IMG/VR virus record: IMGVR_UViG_3300047562_003804
Span: 1-21,642 of that record
Length of the DNA: 21,642 nt
Source of the DNA: a virus
Direction: 5' to 3' (one strand)
The notes under the pieces are model-generated. The model searched no databases, had not been told where the DNA came from, and saw only the letters and a program-made list of their open reading frames with translations. A program made the translations under genes and the position numbers. Positions 8,111 to 16,336 of this stretch are shown here, piece by piece (position 1 is the first letter of the stretch; each line of letters starts with the position of its first letter).

Positions 8111-8656
8111 ATGGCTTTTAATGTAAGTGACTTCAGAGGTCAACTCGAATTTGGAGGAGCACGCTCCTCTTTATTCGAAGTTCAAATTTTCAATCCTGTA
8201 AATTCAGCTGGTAATTTGAAAACTCCCTTCATGGTAAGGGCAGCTCAACTTCCAGGTGCTACTGTAGGAACTGTTCCAATTAGCTATTTTGGTCGCCAAA
8301 TAAAGGTAGCTGGTAACAGAACCTTCGATGCTTGGACAGTTACTATTATCAACGATGAGGATTTTCTGATTAGAAACGCCATTGAAGAATGGAACAATCA
8401 GATAAACACATTCGAAGGTAATCTGAGAGCTACAGGAGACAATCCCTCTTCATATAAATCAACAGCTGTTGTAAAACAGTTTTCTAAAAGCGGTGAAGTT
8501 CTAAGAACGTATGAGTTTGATGGATTGTGGTGTTCTGACATAGCTCCGATTGATCTATCGTGGGATACAGAAGGTATTCAAGAATATGCCGTCACGTTCC
8601 AGTACGACTACTGGCGTGTACAAGGCGGATCCACTGGCAACGCTGGTGGAATATAA
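8111..8656 (+). CDS. gp19: Tail tube protein gp19
   Basis: Homologue of T4 gp19, the protein that stacks as hexameric rings to form the inner tail tube through which DNA passes. It has 181 residues (T4 gp19 is 163). The N-terminus MAFNVSDFRGQLEFGGAR, the middle TPFMVRAAQLPGATVGTVP and the end SWDTEGIQEYAVTFQYDYW are the conserved tube-protein strands. It follows gp18 directly, as in T4, behind a strong ribosome site. A long perfect-stem hairpin lies within codons 11-24 and could affect its translation (listed separately). The last residues (GGSTGNAGGI) are glycine-rich and flexible. Confidence 0.94.
   Translation: MAFNVSDFRGQLEFGGARSSLFEVQIFNPVNSAGNLKTPFMVRAAQLPGATVGTVPISYFGRQIKVAGNRTFDAWTVTIINDEDFLIRNAIEEWNNQINTFEGNLRATGDNPSSYKSTAVVKQFSKSGEVLRTYEFDGLWCSDIAPIDLSWDTEGIQEYAVTFQYDYWRVQGGSTGNAGGI
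8142..8182 (+). other. Strong hairpin inside the 5' coding region of gp19
   Basis: The two arms pair as follows. AAC (8142-8144) pairs with GTT (8180-8182), with one bulged A. TCGAAT (8145-8150) pairs with ATTCGA (8173-8178). A 2x2 T/T internal loop follows, then GGAGGAG (8153-8159) pairs with CTCCTCT (8164-8170) around the loop CACG. This makes about 16 base pairs in 41 bases. There is no U-run, so it does not look like a terminator. It lies 31 bases after the gp19 ATG. Confidence 0.7.
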
Positions 8657-8683
8657 CAAACAACGTAATATTAGGAGATAATA

Positions 8684-9085
8684 ATGTCTAACGTTTTGTA
8701 TCCAAAAGCTAAAGAAGACTTTCTTTCTGGCAACATTGATATGAGCAGTGACACAATCAAAATTTCGCTAGTAGATACAGACATATATACATACAGTTCT
8801 GCTCATGAAGATCGAGCTGATGTTTCTGACTCTGCGGTGATTGCCACAGCCACTCTTTCTAGTAAAACAGTCACGTCTGGTGTATTTGATGCTGCTGATG
8901 TAACATATAGCACCGTGACTGGTGCTAACTGCGAAGCATTGATTATTTTTAAAGACACTGGCACTCAATCCACATCAAGACTGATTGCTTATATTGATTC
9001 AGCTACGGGTCTACCTATTCTGCCCAACGGTGGAGATATTACCGTACGTTTCTCTGACGGTGCTAGTAAAATATTTGCACTGTAA
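8684..9085 (+). CDS. Small conserved phage virion-type protein
   Basis: A 133-residue, beta-rich protein that resembles a family I know from many tailed phages as a small structural or hypothetical protein. It opens with the typical NVLYPKAKEDFLSGNIDM, continues with IKISLVDTDIYTYSSAHE, and ends with SRLIAYIDSATGLPILPNGG and a final ADG/SDG-type strand. No catalytic motif is visible. It has a good ribosome site (AGGAG, 8673-8677) and lies between tube gp19 and portal gp20, where T4 has no gene. Together with the terminator that follows, this suggests it is co-expressed with the tube gene. A role as a tail or decoration protein is inference. Confidence 0.8.
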   Translation: MSNVLYPKAKEDFLSGNIDMSSDTIKISLVDTDIYTYSSAHEDRADVSDSAVIATATLSSKTVTSGVFDAADVTYSTVTGANCEALIIFKDTGTQSTSRLIAYIDSATGLPILPNGGDITVRFSDGASKIFAL

Positions 9086-9116
9086 GTGTAATACGTTTTA
9101 TAATCAGGATTTGAGA

Positions 9117-9148
9117 GGGGTGCTAAATACTATGGTGCCCCTTTTTTT
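9117..9148 (+). terminator. Intrinsic terminator between the tail genes and gp20
   Basis: GGGGTGC (9117-9123) pairs with GTGCCCC (9135-9141) with two central G-U wobbles, around an 11-base loop, and is followed at once by seven T residues (9142-9148). It should end transcripts coming from gp18, gp19 and the small virion gene. The loop contains TAAATA (9124-9129), the core of the late promoter box. Confidence 0.8.
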
Positions 9149-9166
9149 CGTTTTTGAGGTAGAAGA

Positions 9167-10834
9167 ATGCAACTGTTCGGATTCGAAATAACAAGAACAA
9201 GTGCGGAAGAAGCTGAAAAGCAAAATCTCCAGGCTATTGTTCCTGCTGATCAAGAAGAAGCTGTACAGGAAATAGCTCCTGGTGGTATCTATGGAACTTA
9301 TCTTGACCTCGAAGCTTCTGCTAAAACCGAGGCTGATCTTGTAACAAGATACCGTGAAATGGCAATGCAGCCAGAGTGCGATGCAGCTATTGAAGACATC
9401 ATTAATGATGCCATCATCATGGAAAAAAATATTTATCCTGTTGAAATCATGCTTGATCAATCTAAGCTCCCTTCTCGCGTAAAAAAAATAGTAAAAGAAG
9501 AGTTCGGCAAGCTTCTGGAGCTTCTGGATTTTGGCAACAAAGGATATGAAATATTCAGGCGTTGGTACGTCGATGGAAGAATATATTATCAAATTGTTAT
9601 TGATAAAGCCTCGCCAAGAGAAGGCATTAAAGAGCTAAGATACATAGATCCTCGCAAAATTAAAAAGATGCGAGAACAAAAGAAGAAAACTGATCCGAGT
9701 ACCAAGCTGGATATGTACCCGGATGCTAAAGAATTCTACGTATACAATCCAAAAGGAATAACTAATCAGCAGCAAGGGATCAAAATTGCTCCTGATAGTA
9801 TTTGTTATGTTCCTTCTGGTTTAGTGGACTCGAGAAACAAAATGGTTTTGGGATATCTCCACAAAGCTATCAAACCTCTCAACCAACTTAGAATGCTTGA
9901 AGATGCTGTAGTCATCTACCGGTTGTCTCGAGCCCCCGAAAGACGTATATTCTATATTGATGTTGGCAATCTTCCTAAAATGAAAGCGGAGCAGTATCTT
10001 CGCGACATGATGGTCAAACATAAAAACAAACTTGTTTATGATGCATCAACAGGTGAAGTTAGAGACGACAGACGCCATATGACTATGTTAGAAGATTTCT
10101 GGCTGCCACGAAGAGAAGGTGGCAGAGGAACGGAAATTACAACATTGCCTGGCGGCCAGAATCTCGGTGAGATGGAAGACGTGATGTACTTCCAAAAGAA
10201 ACTTCTCAAATCGTTGAATGTGCCAGTAAGTAGAATGGAAGCTGAGGTCAATTTTAATATTGGCCGATCGACAGAAATATCAAGAGATGAAATAAAATTT
10301 CAAAAATTTATAAACAGAATTAGAAACAAGTTTGCTGTTGTTTTTGATAATCTTCTTGAAATCCATTTAGTGTTACGAGGTGTAATGACCCGTGGTGATT
10401 GGAATAACGTAAAAAACAATATATCTTATGATTTTGCAAACGATAATCATTTTGAAGAACTCAAAGCTGCAGAAATAATGACTGAGCGACTGAGACTTCT
10501 CAACGATGTTGATGCTGTCGTTGGCAAGTATTTTTCAATGGCATGGGTCAGAAAAAATGTTCTCAACATGAGCGAAGATGAAATAATTACTATGCAGAAA
10601 GAAATAGATTATGAAAGAGACAACGACATTGAAGACATGGTGCCGTATTCTGTACAGCAACAACAGGATATGCAACAAGCTGATGAAGAAAAAGAACCAG
10701 ATGATATTATATCAATACATGAAAACAACAGTAAGGTTCTTTCTGAAGAAGAAAAGCATCTTGTAGAGAGCATGACAAGATTCTACAACTCTTTGTCAAA
10801 TGAATACGAAGAGAAGGAAAATGGATCGTCTTGA
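9167..10834 (+). CDS. gp20: Portal vertex protein gp20
   Basis: The dodecameric portal that initiates head assembly, holds the packaging motor and later binds the neck. It has 555 residues (T4 gp20 is 524). The long family signature is intact: GYLHKAIKPLNQLRMLEDA (229-247), YRLSRAPERRIFYIDVGNLP (251-270), LPRREGGRGTEITTLPGG (313-330) and LKSLNVPVSRMEAE (347-360). The N-terminus carries TRYREMAMQPECDAAIEDII. GAGG at 9156-9159 is the ribosome site. The C-terminal 60 residues are acidic and overlap the start of the giant fibre gene in another frame. In T4 the prohead genes 67, 68 and 21 follow; here they are absent from this position. Confidence 0.96.
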   Translation: MQLFGFEITRTSAEEAEKQNLQAIVPADQEEAVQEIAPGGIYGTYLDLEASAKTEADLVTRYREMAMQPECDAAIEDIINDAIIMEKNIYPVEIMLDQSKLPSRVKKIVKEEFGKLLELLDFGNKGYEIFRRWYVDGRIYYQIVIDKASPREGIKELRYIDPRKIKKMREQKKKTDPSTKLDMYPDAKEFYVYNPKGITNQQQGIKIAPDSICYVPSGLVDSRNKMVLGYLHKAIKPLNQLRMLEDAVVIYRLSRAPERRIFYIDVGNLPKMKAEQYLRDMMVKHKNKLVYDASTGEVRDDRRHMTMLEDFWLPRREGGRGTEITTLPGGQNLGEMEDVMYFQKKLLKSLNVPVSRMEAEVNFNIGRSTEISRDEIKFQKFINRIRNKFAVVFDNLLEIHLVLRGVMTRGDWNNVKNNISYDFANDNHFEELKAAEIMTERLRLLNDVDAVVGKYFSMAWVRKNVLNMSEDEIITMQKEIDYERDNDIEDMVPYSVQQQQDMQQADEEKEPDDIISIHENNSKVLSEEEKHLVESMTRFYNSLSNEYEEKENGSS

Positions 10835-13800
10835 TGAAGCAAAACTACTTGCGGCCCTTCTAGGTGTCTTAAAAAAGGAAAGTAGTAAAGTTCGAGAAGA
10901 TCTATTAGAAGAACTACACAAAGAATTACAAGACTTACCTAAAGAACCAATCCTAGTAGAAGGACCAGAAGGCCCTGAGGGCCCACAAGGACCAGAAGGT
11001 CCAGTGGGTCCCGTTGGCCCTCGTGGTTTAATTGGTGAGCAAGGACCAATCGGACCTCAAGGTGAACAAGGTCTGCAGGGTATTCGAGGAGACGTTGGTC
11101 TACAGGGAGAAAAAGGAGAAAAAGGTGAATCTGGCCCGATTGGTCCACAAGGTCCGCAAGGCCTTCGTGGGGAAAAAGGCGAGAAAGGCGACAAAGGTGA
11201 TACGGGAGCACGGGGTCGTGATGGCGACATGGGTCCTGTTGGACCGATTGGTCCGCAAGGAGAGAGAGGAGAACAGGGTGAGACTGGACCGCAAGGAGCT
11301 CAAGGTGAAAGAGGCGAAGCTGGCGAACAAGGTCCACAAGGCTTAAGAGGTGAAGCAGGTCGTCAAGGAATCCCTGGTGAGCAAGGTCCAGCTGGACCTC
11401 AAGGAGAAAGGGGAGAGCAGGGTGAAAAAGGTGAAAGGGGTGATGATGGAGAAACTCCAGACATCGAACCAATCATCAAAGATGTTGAACAATTCAAAGC
11501 ACAAATCCGCAATGCTGTAAGAGCAGCTGGTGGCGGATTTGCAGGTTCTGGTGAAGTACGGTTAGAGTTTCTCGATGATGTAAACCGTGATTCCGTCAAG
11601 CAAGATGGAAAGTTTTTAAAATATGATGCGGCTACCAATAAATGGGTCGGTGCTACCAGCGCATCAGGTAACCTTAATGAATATTTACAGGTAGCCAATC
11701 TTATATCTCTGGACTCGAGTCTAATACCTTCAGCAAATGTTACGTATGATTTAGGGTCGTCGACATTAGCTTGGAGAGATTTATATCTTTCTGGAAATAC
11801 CATTTACATCGACGGAACAGCTCTTTCCGTCAATGCCAATAATCAACTGACATTTGATGGATCTGTTGTACCAACATTTGATTCAATTGTTGCAGGCAGC
11901 AATGTTACGATTACATCTAACGCAACTAATTTAATTATATCATCAACAGGTGGAAGTGGATCGGGTAATACAGGACTAGCCAACACAATTACAGTTGGAG
12001 ATCCTACTGATGGATCATGGACGACAGATGGAGCTTATCTTGGTTTTGCAAATACGCAAAATGTAACTGATATATTGGACGACCTCAATGAAGCGCTGAA
12101 TAATGTTAGAAACAACACATTTGTGAGAAGCGTGACATTTACAGCAACTCCGTTAGCAGGTGGTGCTGGAACTACTGTAACACTGACGCTTTCAGCTGAA
12201 GGCGATGCTAACCGATACGATATTACATGGGGTGATGGAGATACGACAACCGATACTACTGATACAACGCCAAGTCACACTTATACATCAAATGATGGAA
12301 GTCCATATACAATAACGGTAAGAGCTTACAACAATTCAGGTTCTGGTACTGGTAGCGAAGCAAGCTCCACAAGAACTGACTATGTTATTATATACACAGC
12401 GGATCCCAATGTTGCTTTTGCAATTTATGGTGGTTCTTCTGGAGGATCAACAATAACATTTATTGATGATGGTTCCCCTGTTTACTTGGATAATAACACA
12501 ACAAACATTGATGATGCAACAATCCAATATACTATCGATTGGGGAGATGGCAGTGCAAATAATGTTATAACTAATGACACTGCAGCAGGTGGATCGGCTG
12601 GTAGTAGACTTGCTCATACGTTCACTACAAGTACAGAAACCGAACAAACGTACACAGTAACCGTTACGTTGGATTCTCATTCAACTGCTAATCCAGCGGT
12701 TATACCTGATTCAGCTACCACGCAGATTAAAGTGTATGATACTCATACACCTGAAGTGGCGTTAGATGCAAATACAGGCATTAATGAATCTGTTACTAGC
12801 GGTGTTGTTGTTACAGCAACAAACAATACAGAAAACACAATTGGCAGTTATGCTACGTATGGTATTCAATATAGATGGACATGGGGCGATGGCACTACAG
12901 ATACTGTAAACGTTGGATCGGGCAGCAATGGAGACACGGGAAGATCAATATCGCACACATACACACTAAGCGCATCAGATCAAGCCAACGGTGTTGCTCA
13001 GGACTATACCGGTAACTTGAGAGTTATTAGTAATCACACGTCGAGTCCTTTTATTAGTAGCAACTTTACAGTTCACGTCGAGCCAGACGTAAGAGCCACA
13101 ATATCAGGTGTTTCGACTACATCAGGATTGAAAGCGTCCAACGACTCTACGCTGACACTGTATAAACAATCCGATCTTTCAGGCGCTAATAGAGCAATAG
13201 CATCAGTAACCAACACAACACAAAACGGAAACACATATTCGTACAATTGGAATGATGGTAATATAGATTCTGTAACTGAAGCAGGATCCCCTGCAGGAAG
13301 TGTTTCTGGATCTGCAATAACACATGACTATCAGTCTGCTTCTGTTGGAAACTATGTTCTGACTATGACTGCCAATGGTCAACCAGATATATCAGGACAA
13401 CAAGATAGTGATACGGTTACATTTGTTCTTAAAAACATACCAGATGCACCAGGAGGAGTTAGCAGTAAATCGTTAACACTGTCTTCTTCAGCTCAAGATA
13501 CAAGCAAACTTGCATCTGGTTTTGTCGACTATACCAATGGAGGTATAAGTGCTGGTGCAAGTTTGAATACAACAACTGCAAGACGATACGATACACTTAC
13601 TTCGGTAAGCACAAATCTGATTAGCGATGCTTATGACTCATCAACTGGAACCGTAGCTGCATATTGGGATGGTTCTACCAATGGATCAAAAACATTTACT
13701 ACTTCAACAAGCGAAACTGGGACTTTTGAAAGTCTAGTGATAACCTCAGAAGGTGACGCATACAACGAATTGTCGACTACGTATCCACAAAATTATTATC

Positions 13801-15038
13801 AAGTATTCACAGCTCGAGCAATAAAAAGTATATCAGCAGAAGGCGTAGGTGCTCATTCATTGCTGCTTGGTCATTCTACAACTGGAAACACAAACAACGT
13901 ATATGTAATTAAGGATAACGTATCAGTTGCACCAACATTAAACATAGGAAGTGCCACTTTAGAAGAAGACACACAAGGAACATACAGATATGTTTCTGGA
14001 GTACCTTACTACAATTCTGGGTCTCCAAAAGTTAGATTGTCAGGAGCCACGGTAGACAATTTGATAGGTCAAGCATATCTAGATAGTTCAAACATAGTAT
14101 TAATAACAAGTGGAACAAACGATGAAGGAACATCTAGTGCAGCTGTATCGACACATTACAGAGGATACAGTGACATAGACGGCTCTTCAACCATGCTTTC
14201 AAGTGGTGTACCAATATCAAACACAGGAGTGTCTAGTTCTTACGCGTTAGGAAACATAGTAGCCGATATTACTTCATCGTCTGTAAACACGGTGGAGACA
14301 ATAAGTTTTGCGATTAACAATGTTAACGGAATTAGCTCAACTGTAACGCCATCAACCAAAGTGCAGGTTCACAAAATTACTCCCACATTTGACGAAGGTG
14401 CGATATCTGTAGCTAATGATCTAGGTTCAACGTTTGATACAGACGGTGTAAGAATAACTGGTTTCTCTGGTGCAACACCATCATTTAGTAGCTCAACTGA
14501 CTATTATGTGGATAATGCTTGGTCAGGGGCTGTAACTGTTGCTGGTACTGATGAAGCTATAGTAAGATTCAATACATTAAAACATTTTGCAACAGATTTA
14601 TCGTCAGGATATCTACCAGTTGGACCAGATCTCGGTACTGGTAGGTCTGGTGCTCAATATTTTAGATTTGCTTTCAAGAGAACTCTTGTTGCTAATTTTG
14701 TTGTAAGATTAACAGGAACAATATCTGGATTATTCATAGCAGCACCAGGAACAGCAATAGATTCAGCTTCATCATTAAATGGGTGGTTAGATTCATCAAT
14801 TCAGTATGCTGGTGCAGGGGTACCAGGTGCTGATACCGGAAACGGTGGTAACGGATCTAATGGATGTGCATCGACTGGTGCAGATATTATTCAAGATGGA
14901 ACTTCATATTCAGATCAAACATTTACATTAACGTTGGGATCGGAAAATTTATCAAATGCTTTCAATAACCAAATGTTGATTGCTGTCAAGTTAGAAAGCG
15001 GTGACTCACTCACTTCAATTTCAATAGAGGCTCCGTAA
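10821..15038 (+). CDS. Giant collagen-like / PKD-repeat tail fibre or adhesin
   Basis: A 1405-residue protein, the largest in the window. A charged helical N-terminus (1-45) leads into 55 uninterrupted Gly-X-Y triplets (48-212), expected to form a collagen-like triple helix. A fibre module with YDLGSSTLAWRDLYL (309-323) follows. Next come four PKD-like beta-sandwich repeats, each with WGDG or WNDG (470-473, 574-577, 688-691, 810-813) and a following HTYT, HTFT or HDYQ strand. A long Ser/Thr/Gly-rich beta region then leads to a C-terminal domain (about 1270-1405) with YFRFAFKRTLVANF and GNGGNGSNGCAS. I choose ATG 10821 (AAGGA just upstream, 14-base overlap with gp20); ATG 10800 would add seven residues. 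Most likely a trimeric receptor-binding or whisker fibre. No signal peptide is visible, as expected for a virion part. Confidence 0.88.
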   Translation: MDRLDEAKLLAALLGVLKKESSKVREDLLEELHKELQDLPKEPILVEGPEGPEGPQGPEGPVGPVGPRGLIGEQGPIGPQGEQGLQGIRGDVGLQGEKGEKGESGPIGPQGPQGLRGEKGEKGDKGDTGARGRDGDMGPVGPIGPQGERGEQGETGPQGAQGERGEAGEQGPQGLRGEAGRQGIPGEQGPAGPQGERGEQGEKGERGDDGETPDIEPIIKDVEQFKAQIRNAVRAAGGGFAGSGEVRLEFLDDVNRDSVKQDGKFLKYDAATNKWVGATSASGNLNEYLQVANLISLDSSLIPSANVTYDLGSSTLAWRDLYLSGNTIYIDGTALSVNANNQLTFDGSVVPTFDSIVAGSNVTITSNATNLIISSTGGSGSGNTGLANTITVGDPTDGSWTTDGAYLGFANTQNVTDILDDLNEALNNVRNNTFVRSVTFTATPLAGGAGTTVTLTLSAEGDANRYDITWGDGDTTTDTTDTTPSHTYTSNDGSPYTITVRAYNNSGSGTGSEASSTRTDYVIIYTADPNVAFAIYGGSSGGSTITFIDDGSPVYLDNNTTNIDDATIQYTIDWGDGSANNVITNDTAAGGSAGSRLAHTFTTSTETEQTYTVTVTLDSHSTANPAVIPDSATTQIKVYDTHTPEVALDANTGINESVTSGVVVTATNNTENTIGSYATYGIQYRWTWGDGTTDTVNVGSGSNGDTGRSISHTYTLSASDQANGVAQDYTGNLRVISNHTSSPFISSNFTVHVEPDVRATISGVSTTSGLKASNDSTLTLYKQSDLSGANRAIASVTNTTQNGNTYSYNWNDGNIDSVTEAGSPAGSVSGSAITHDYQSASVGNYVLTMTANGQPDISGQQDSDTVTFVLKNIPDAPGGVSSKSLTLSSSAQDTSKLASGFVDYTNGGISAGASLNTTTARRYDTLTSVSTNLISDAYDSSTGTVAAYWDGSTNGSKTFTTSTSETGTFESLVITSEGDAYNELSTTYPQNYYQVFTARAIKSISAEGVGAHSLLLGHSTTGNTNNVYVIKDNVSVAPTLNIGSATLEEDTQGTYRYVSGVPYYNSGSPKVRLSGATVDNLIGQAYLDSSNIVLITSGTNDEGTSSAAVSTHYRGYSDIDGSSTMLSSGVPISNTGVSSSYALGNIVADITSSSVNTVETISFAINNVNGISSTVTPSTKVQVHKITPTFDEGAISVANDLGSTFDTDGVRITGFSGATPSFSSSTDYYVDNAWSGAVTVAGTDEAIVRFNTLKHFATDLSSGYLPVGPDLGTGRSGAQYFRFAFKRTLVANFVVRLTGTISGLFIAAPGTAIDSASSLNGWLDSSIQYAGAGVPGADTGNGGNGSNGCASTGADIIQDGTSYSDQTFTLTLGSENLSNAFNNQMLIAVKLESGDSLTSISIEAP
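10962..11456 (+). repeat. 55 collagen-like Gly-X-Y codon triplets
   Basis: Every ninth base position starts a glycine codon over 495 bases with no interruption. About 19 triplets have Pro in the X position (Gly-Pro-X). Only one has Pro in the Y position (Gly-Ile-Pro), six have Lys in Y (Glu-Lys or Asp-Lys) and nine have Arg in Y. DNA in this stretch is visibly more G-rich than its surroundings, which also produces long but spurious reverse-strand open frames. Confidence 0.95.
12120..13439 (+). repeat. Four PKD-like domain repeats within the giant fibre
   Basis: Four repeats of roughly 100-120 residues, each with a W(G/N)DG turn followed 13-25 residues later by an H(T/D)(Y/F) strand, the signature pair of PKD (polycystic kidney disease) beta-sandwich domains. 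The fourth copy is the most divergent (WNDG and HDYQ). The copies differ strongly at the DNA level, so the duplication is old. Confidence 0.75.
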
Positions 15039-15039
15039 G

Positions 15040-15672
15040 ATGGCAATTTCAGACGCACAGAAAATTGACTTTCTTTGGAAAAAACTTGGATATGGTGTCA
15101 GCAAAACTGACATAAATTCTGAAAAAAACGCAACTAACGAAAGCATTGCAAGTCCGTTGCTTCTCAGGGGTGATAATGTTTGGCAACAGGCAAATACAAT
15201 TCCTACTGTTATACCAACATCAAATACGTCGACAGTAAGAATATACAGCGATGCATCAGGAAGCACTAGTCTCGAAACAACAGCAGACATTACAGCTACA
15301 GCTAACAGAACATGGCTAACAAATACCACAGACTGGATACCGCCTGAATTTGGTTCAACATATCAACTAAAAGTATATATTGATGTAGGAGGATCAAACA
15401 ATCCTCAATCCAATGGAACACAAATTTTTGCTGCTGGCAGTGGCAATGAAGATCAATGGTTTTTTGACTATCAAAGCGGAGTATTAAATTTCGTTGGAGA
15501 TAATTTGCCGGCAGGTATTGATGGTAAAAAAATATATGTTTCTGGGGCTAGATATGTTGGCACAAAGGGAGTGGGCAGTGGTACTGGTGCAGAACTAGGT
15601 TCAGGAATATTTGATTATGGATCTATAACAGTAGCAGCAGATATAGATCTTGATTATGGATCTTTGAGCTAA
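15040..15672 (+). CDS. Putative tail-fibre-associated structural protein
   Basis: A 210-residue beta-rich protein. The N-terminus (AISDAQKIDFLWKKLGYGVS, then NESIASPLLLRGDNVW) and a later WFFDYQSGVLNFVGDNLP motif match a family I associate with fibre and structural genes of marine T4-like phages. The end is glycine-rich followed by two short repeats (FDYGSI and LDYGSL). It begins one base after the giant fibre's stop, with GAGG (15027-15030) as the ribosome site, so the two are translated together. It is likely an adaptor or additional segment of the fibre, but no biochemical role can be read from the sequence. Confidence 0.7.
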   Translation: MAISDAQKIDFLWKKLGYGVSKTDINSEKNATNESIASPLLLRGDNVWQQANTIPTVIPTSNTSTVRIYSDASGSTSLETTADITATANRTWLTNTTDWIPPEFGSTYQLKVYIDVGGSNNPQSNGTQIFAAGSGNEDQWFFDYQSGVLNFVGDNLPAGIDGKKIYVSGARYVGTKGVGSGTGAELGSGIFDYGSITVAADIDLDYGSLS

Positions 15673-15681
15673 TTTTTTAAA

Positions 15682-15689
15682 GATAAATA
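15682..15689 (+). promoter_or_regulatory. Probable late promoter box upstream of the Mtd-like fibre gene
   Basis: GATAAATA (7/8 match to the T4 late octamer) sits in the 47-base gap before the gene at 15720. The leader that would follow is AT-rich and has no clear Shine-Dalgarno sequence. Confidence 0.55.
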
Positions 15690-15719
15690 TTAAATTAATT
15701 ACTAGTAAAAGTACAACAA

Positions 15720-16334
15720 ATGGCAACAGCTGTACAATTAAGAAGAGGCACAGCGGCTGAACATACATCGTTCACCGGTCTCGAAGGCGAGGTCACAGTC
15801 GATACCACCAATGATACGCTTCGCGTTCATGATGGTTCGACTGCGGGTGGTTTCCGCCTTGCTAAATTTTCTGAAGTACTTATTGCTAACAATATTGAAT
15901 CTCATCTTATTCCTGCAACAGCAAACACGTACGATTTAGGTACTGCTGCTAAACCATGGCGTACACTGTACGTAAGTTCAAATACAATTGTAGTTGGTAA
16001 CGTAAATCTTTCGACTGCAAACGGCACTCTGTTTGTCGGGCCCAATGCTGTTTTAACAGGAACCATAGCCGATGGCTCAACAGTAATTGCTGGAAACACA
16101 AATCTTACAAATTTGACGGTATCCGGGAATACGTCAATTACAAATTTGGTGTTGACTAATGTGCTTGATATAGCGTATGGTGGTACTGGTAGAAATTCTT
16201 TTGTAAAGAACGGTGTTATGATCGGTGCCAATAGTAGCGTTATGGGTTTTGTCACAGGAACAACAGGACAAGTGATGCAGATAGCAGCTAATGGCACACC
16301 AACCTTTGACAAATTGGATGGTGGAAGTTTTTAA
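15720..16334 (+). CDS. Tail fibre protein with Mtd-type N-terminal domain
   Basis: A 204-residue fibre protein. Residues 1-52 (TAVQLRRGTAAEHTSFTG, VTVDTTNDTLRVHDGSTAGG, FRLAKFSEVL) closely resemble the N-terminal domain of Mtd, the receptor-binding protein of Bordetella phage BPP-1, which anchors the protein to its fibre. Residues 68-94 (ANTYDLGTAAKPWRTLYVSS onward) are the module shared with the giant fibre and the last gene. The C-terminus (AYGGTGRNS, GTTGQVMQI, GTPTFDKLDGG) is a common fibre tail motif. Unlike Mtd there is no C-type lectin domain, and no reverse transcriptase or template repeat is present in the window. No clear Shine-Dalgarno sequence precedes the ATG. Confidence 0.8.
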   Translation: MATAVQLRRGTAAEHTSFTGLEGEVTVDTTNDTLRVHDGSTAGGFRLAKFSEVLIANNIESHLIPATANTYDLGTAAKPWRTLYVSSNTIVVGNVNLSTANGTLFVGPNAVLTGTIADGSTVIAGNTNLTNLTVSGNTSITNLVLTNVLDIAYGGTGRNSFVKNGVMIGANSSVMGFVTGTTGQVMQIAANGTPTFDKLDGGSF

Positions 16335-16336
16335 TA

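Noticed and set aside
9104-9592. Reverse-strand open frame of 162 codons across the gp20 start
   Set aside because: It lies antisense to strongly conserved gp20 and spans the terminator; its composition does not resemble a phage protein.
10939-11472. Long reverse-strand open frame (177 codons) opposite the collagen stretch, plus other open frames there
   Set aside because: They are mirror products of the Gly-X-Y codon periodicity; they are Leu/His/Val-rich low-complexity sequences without a ribosome site, and the + strand frame is clearly the coding one.
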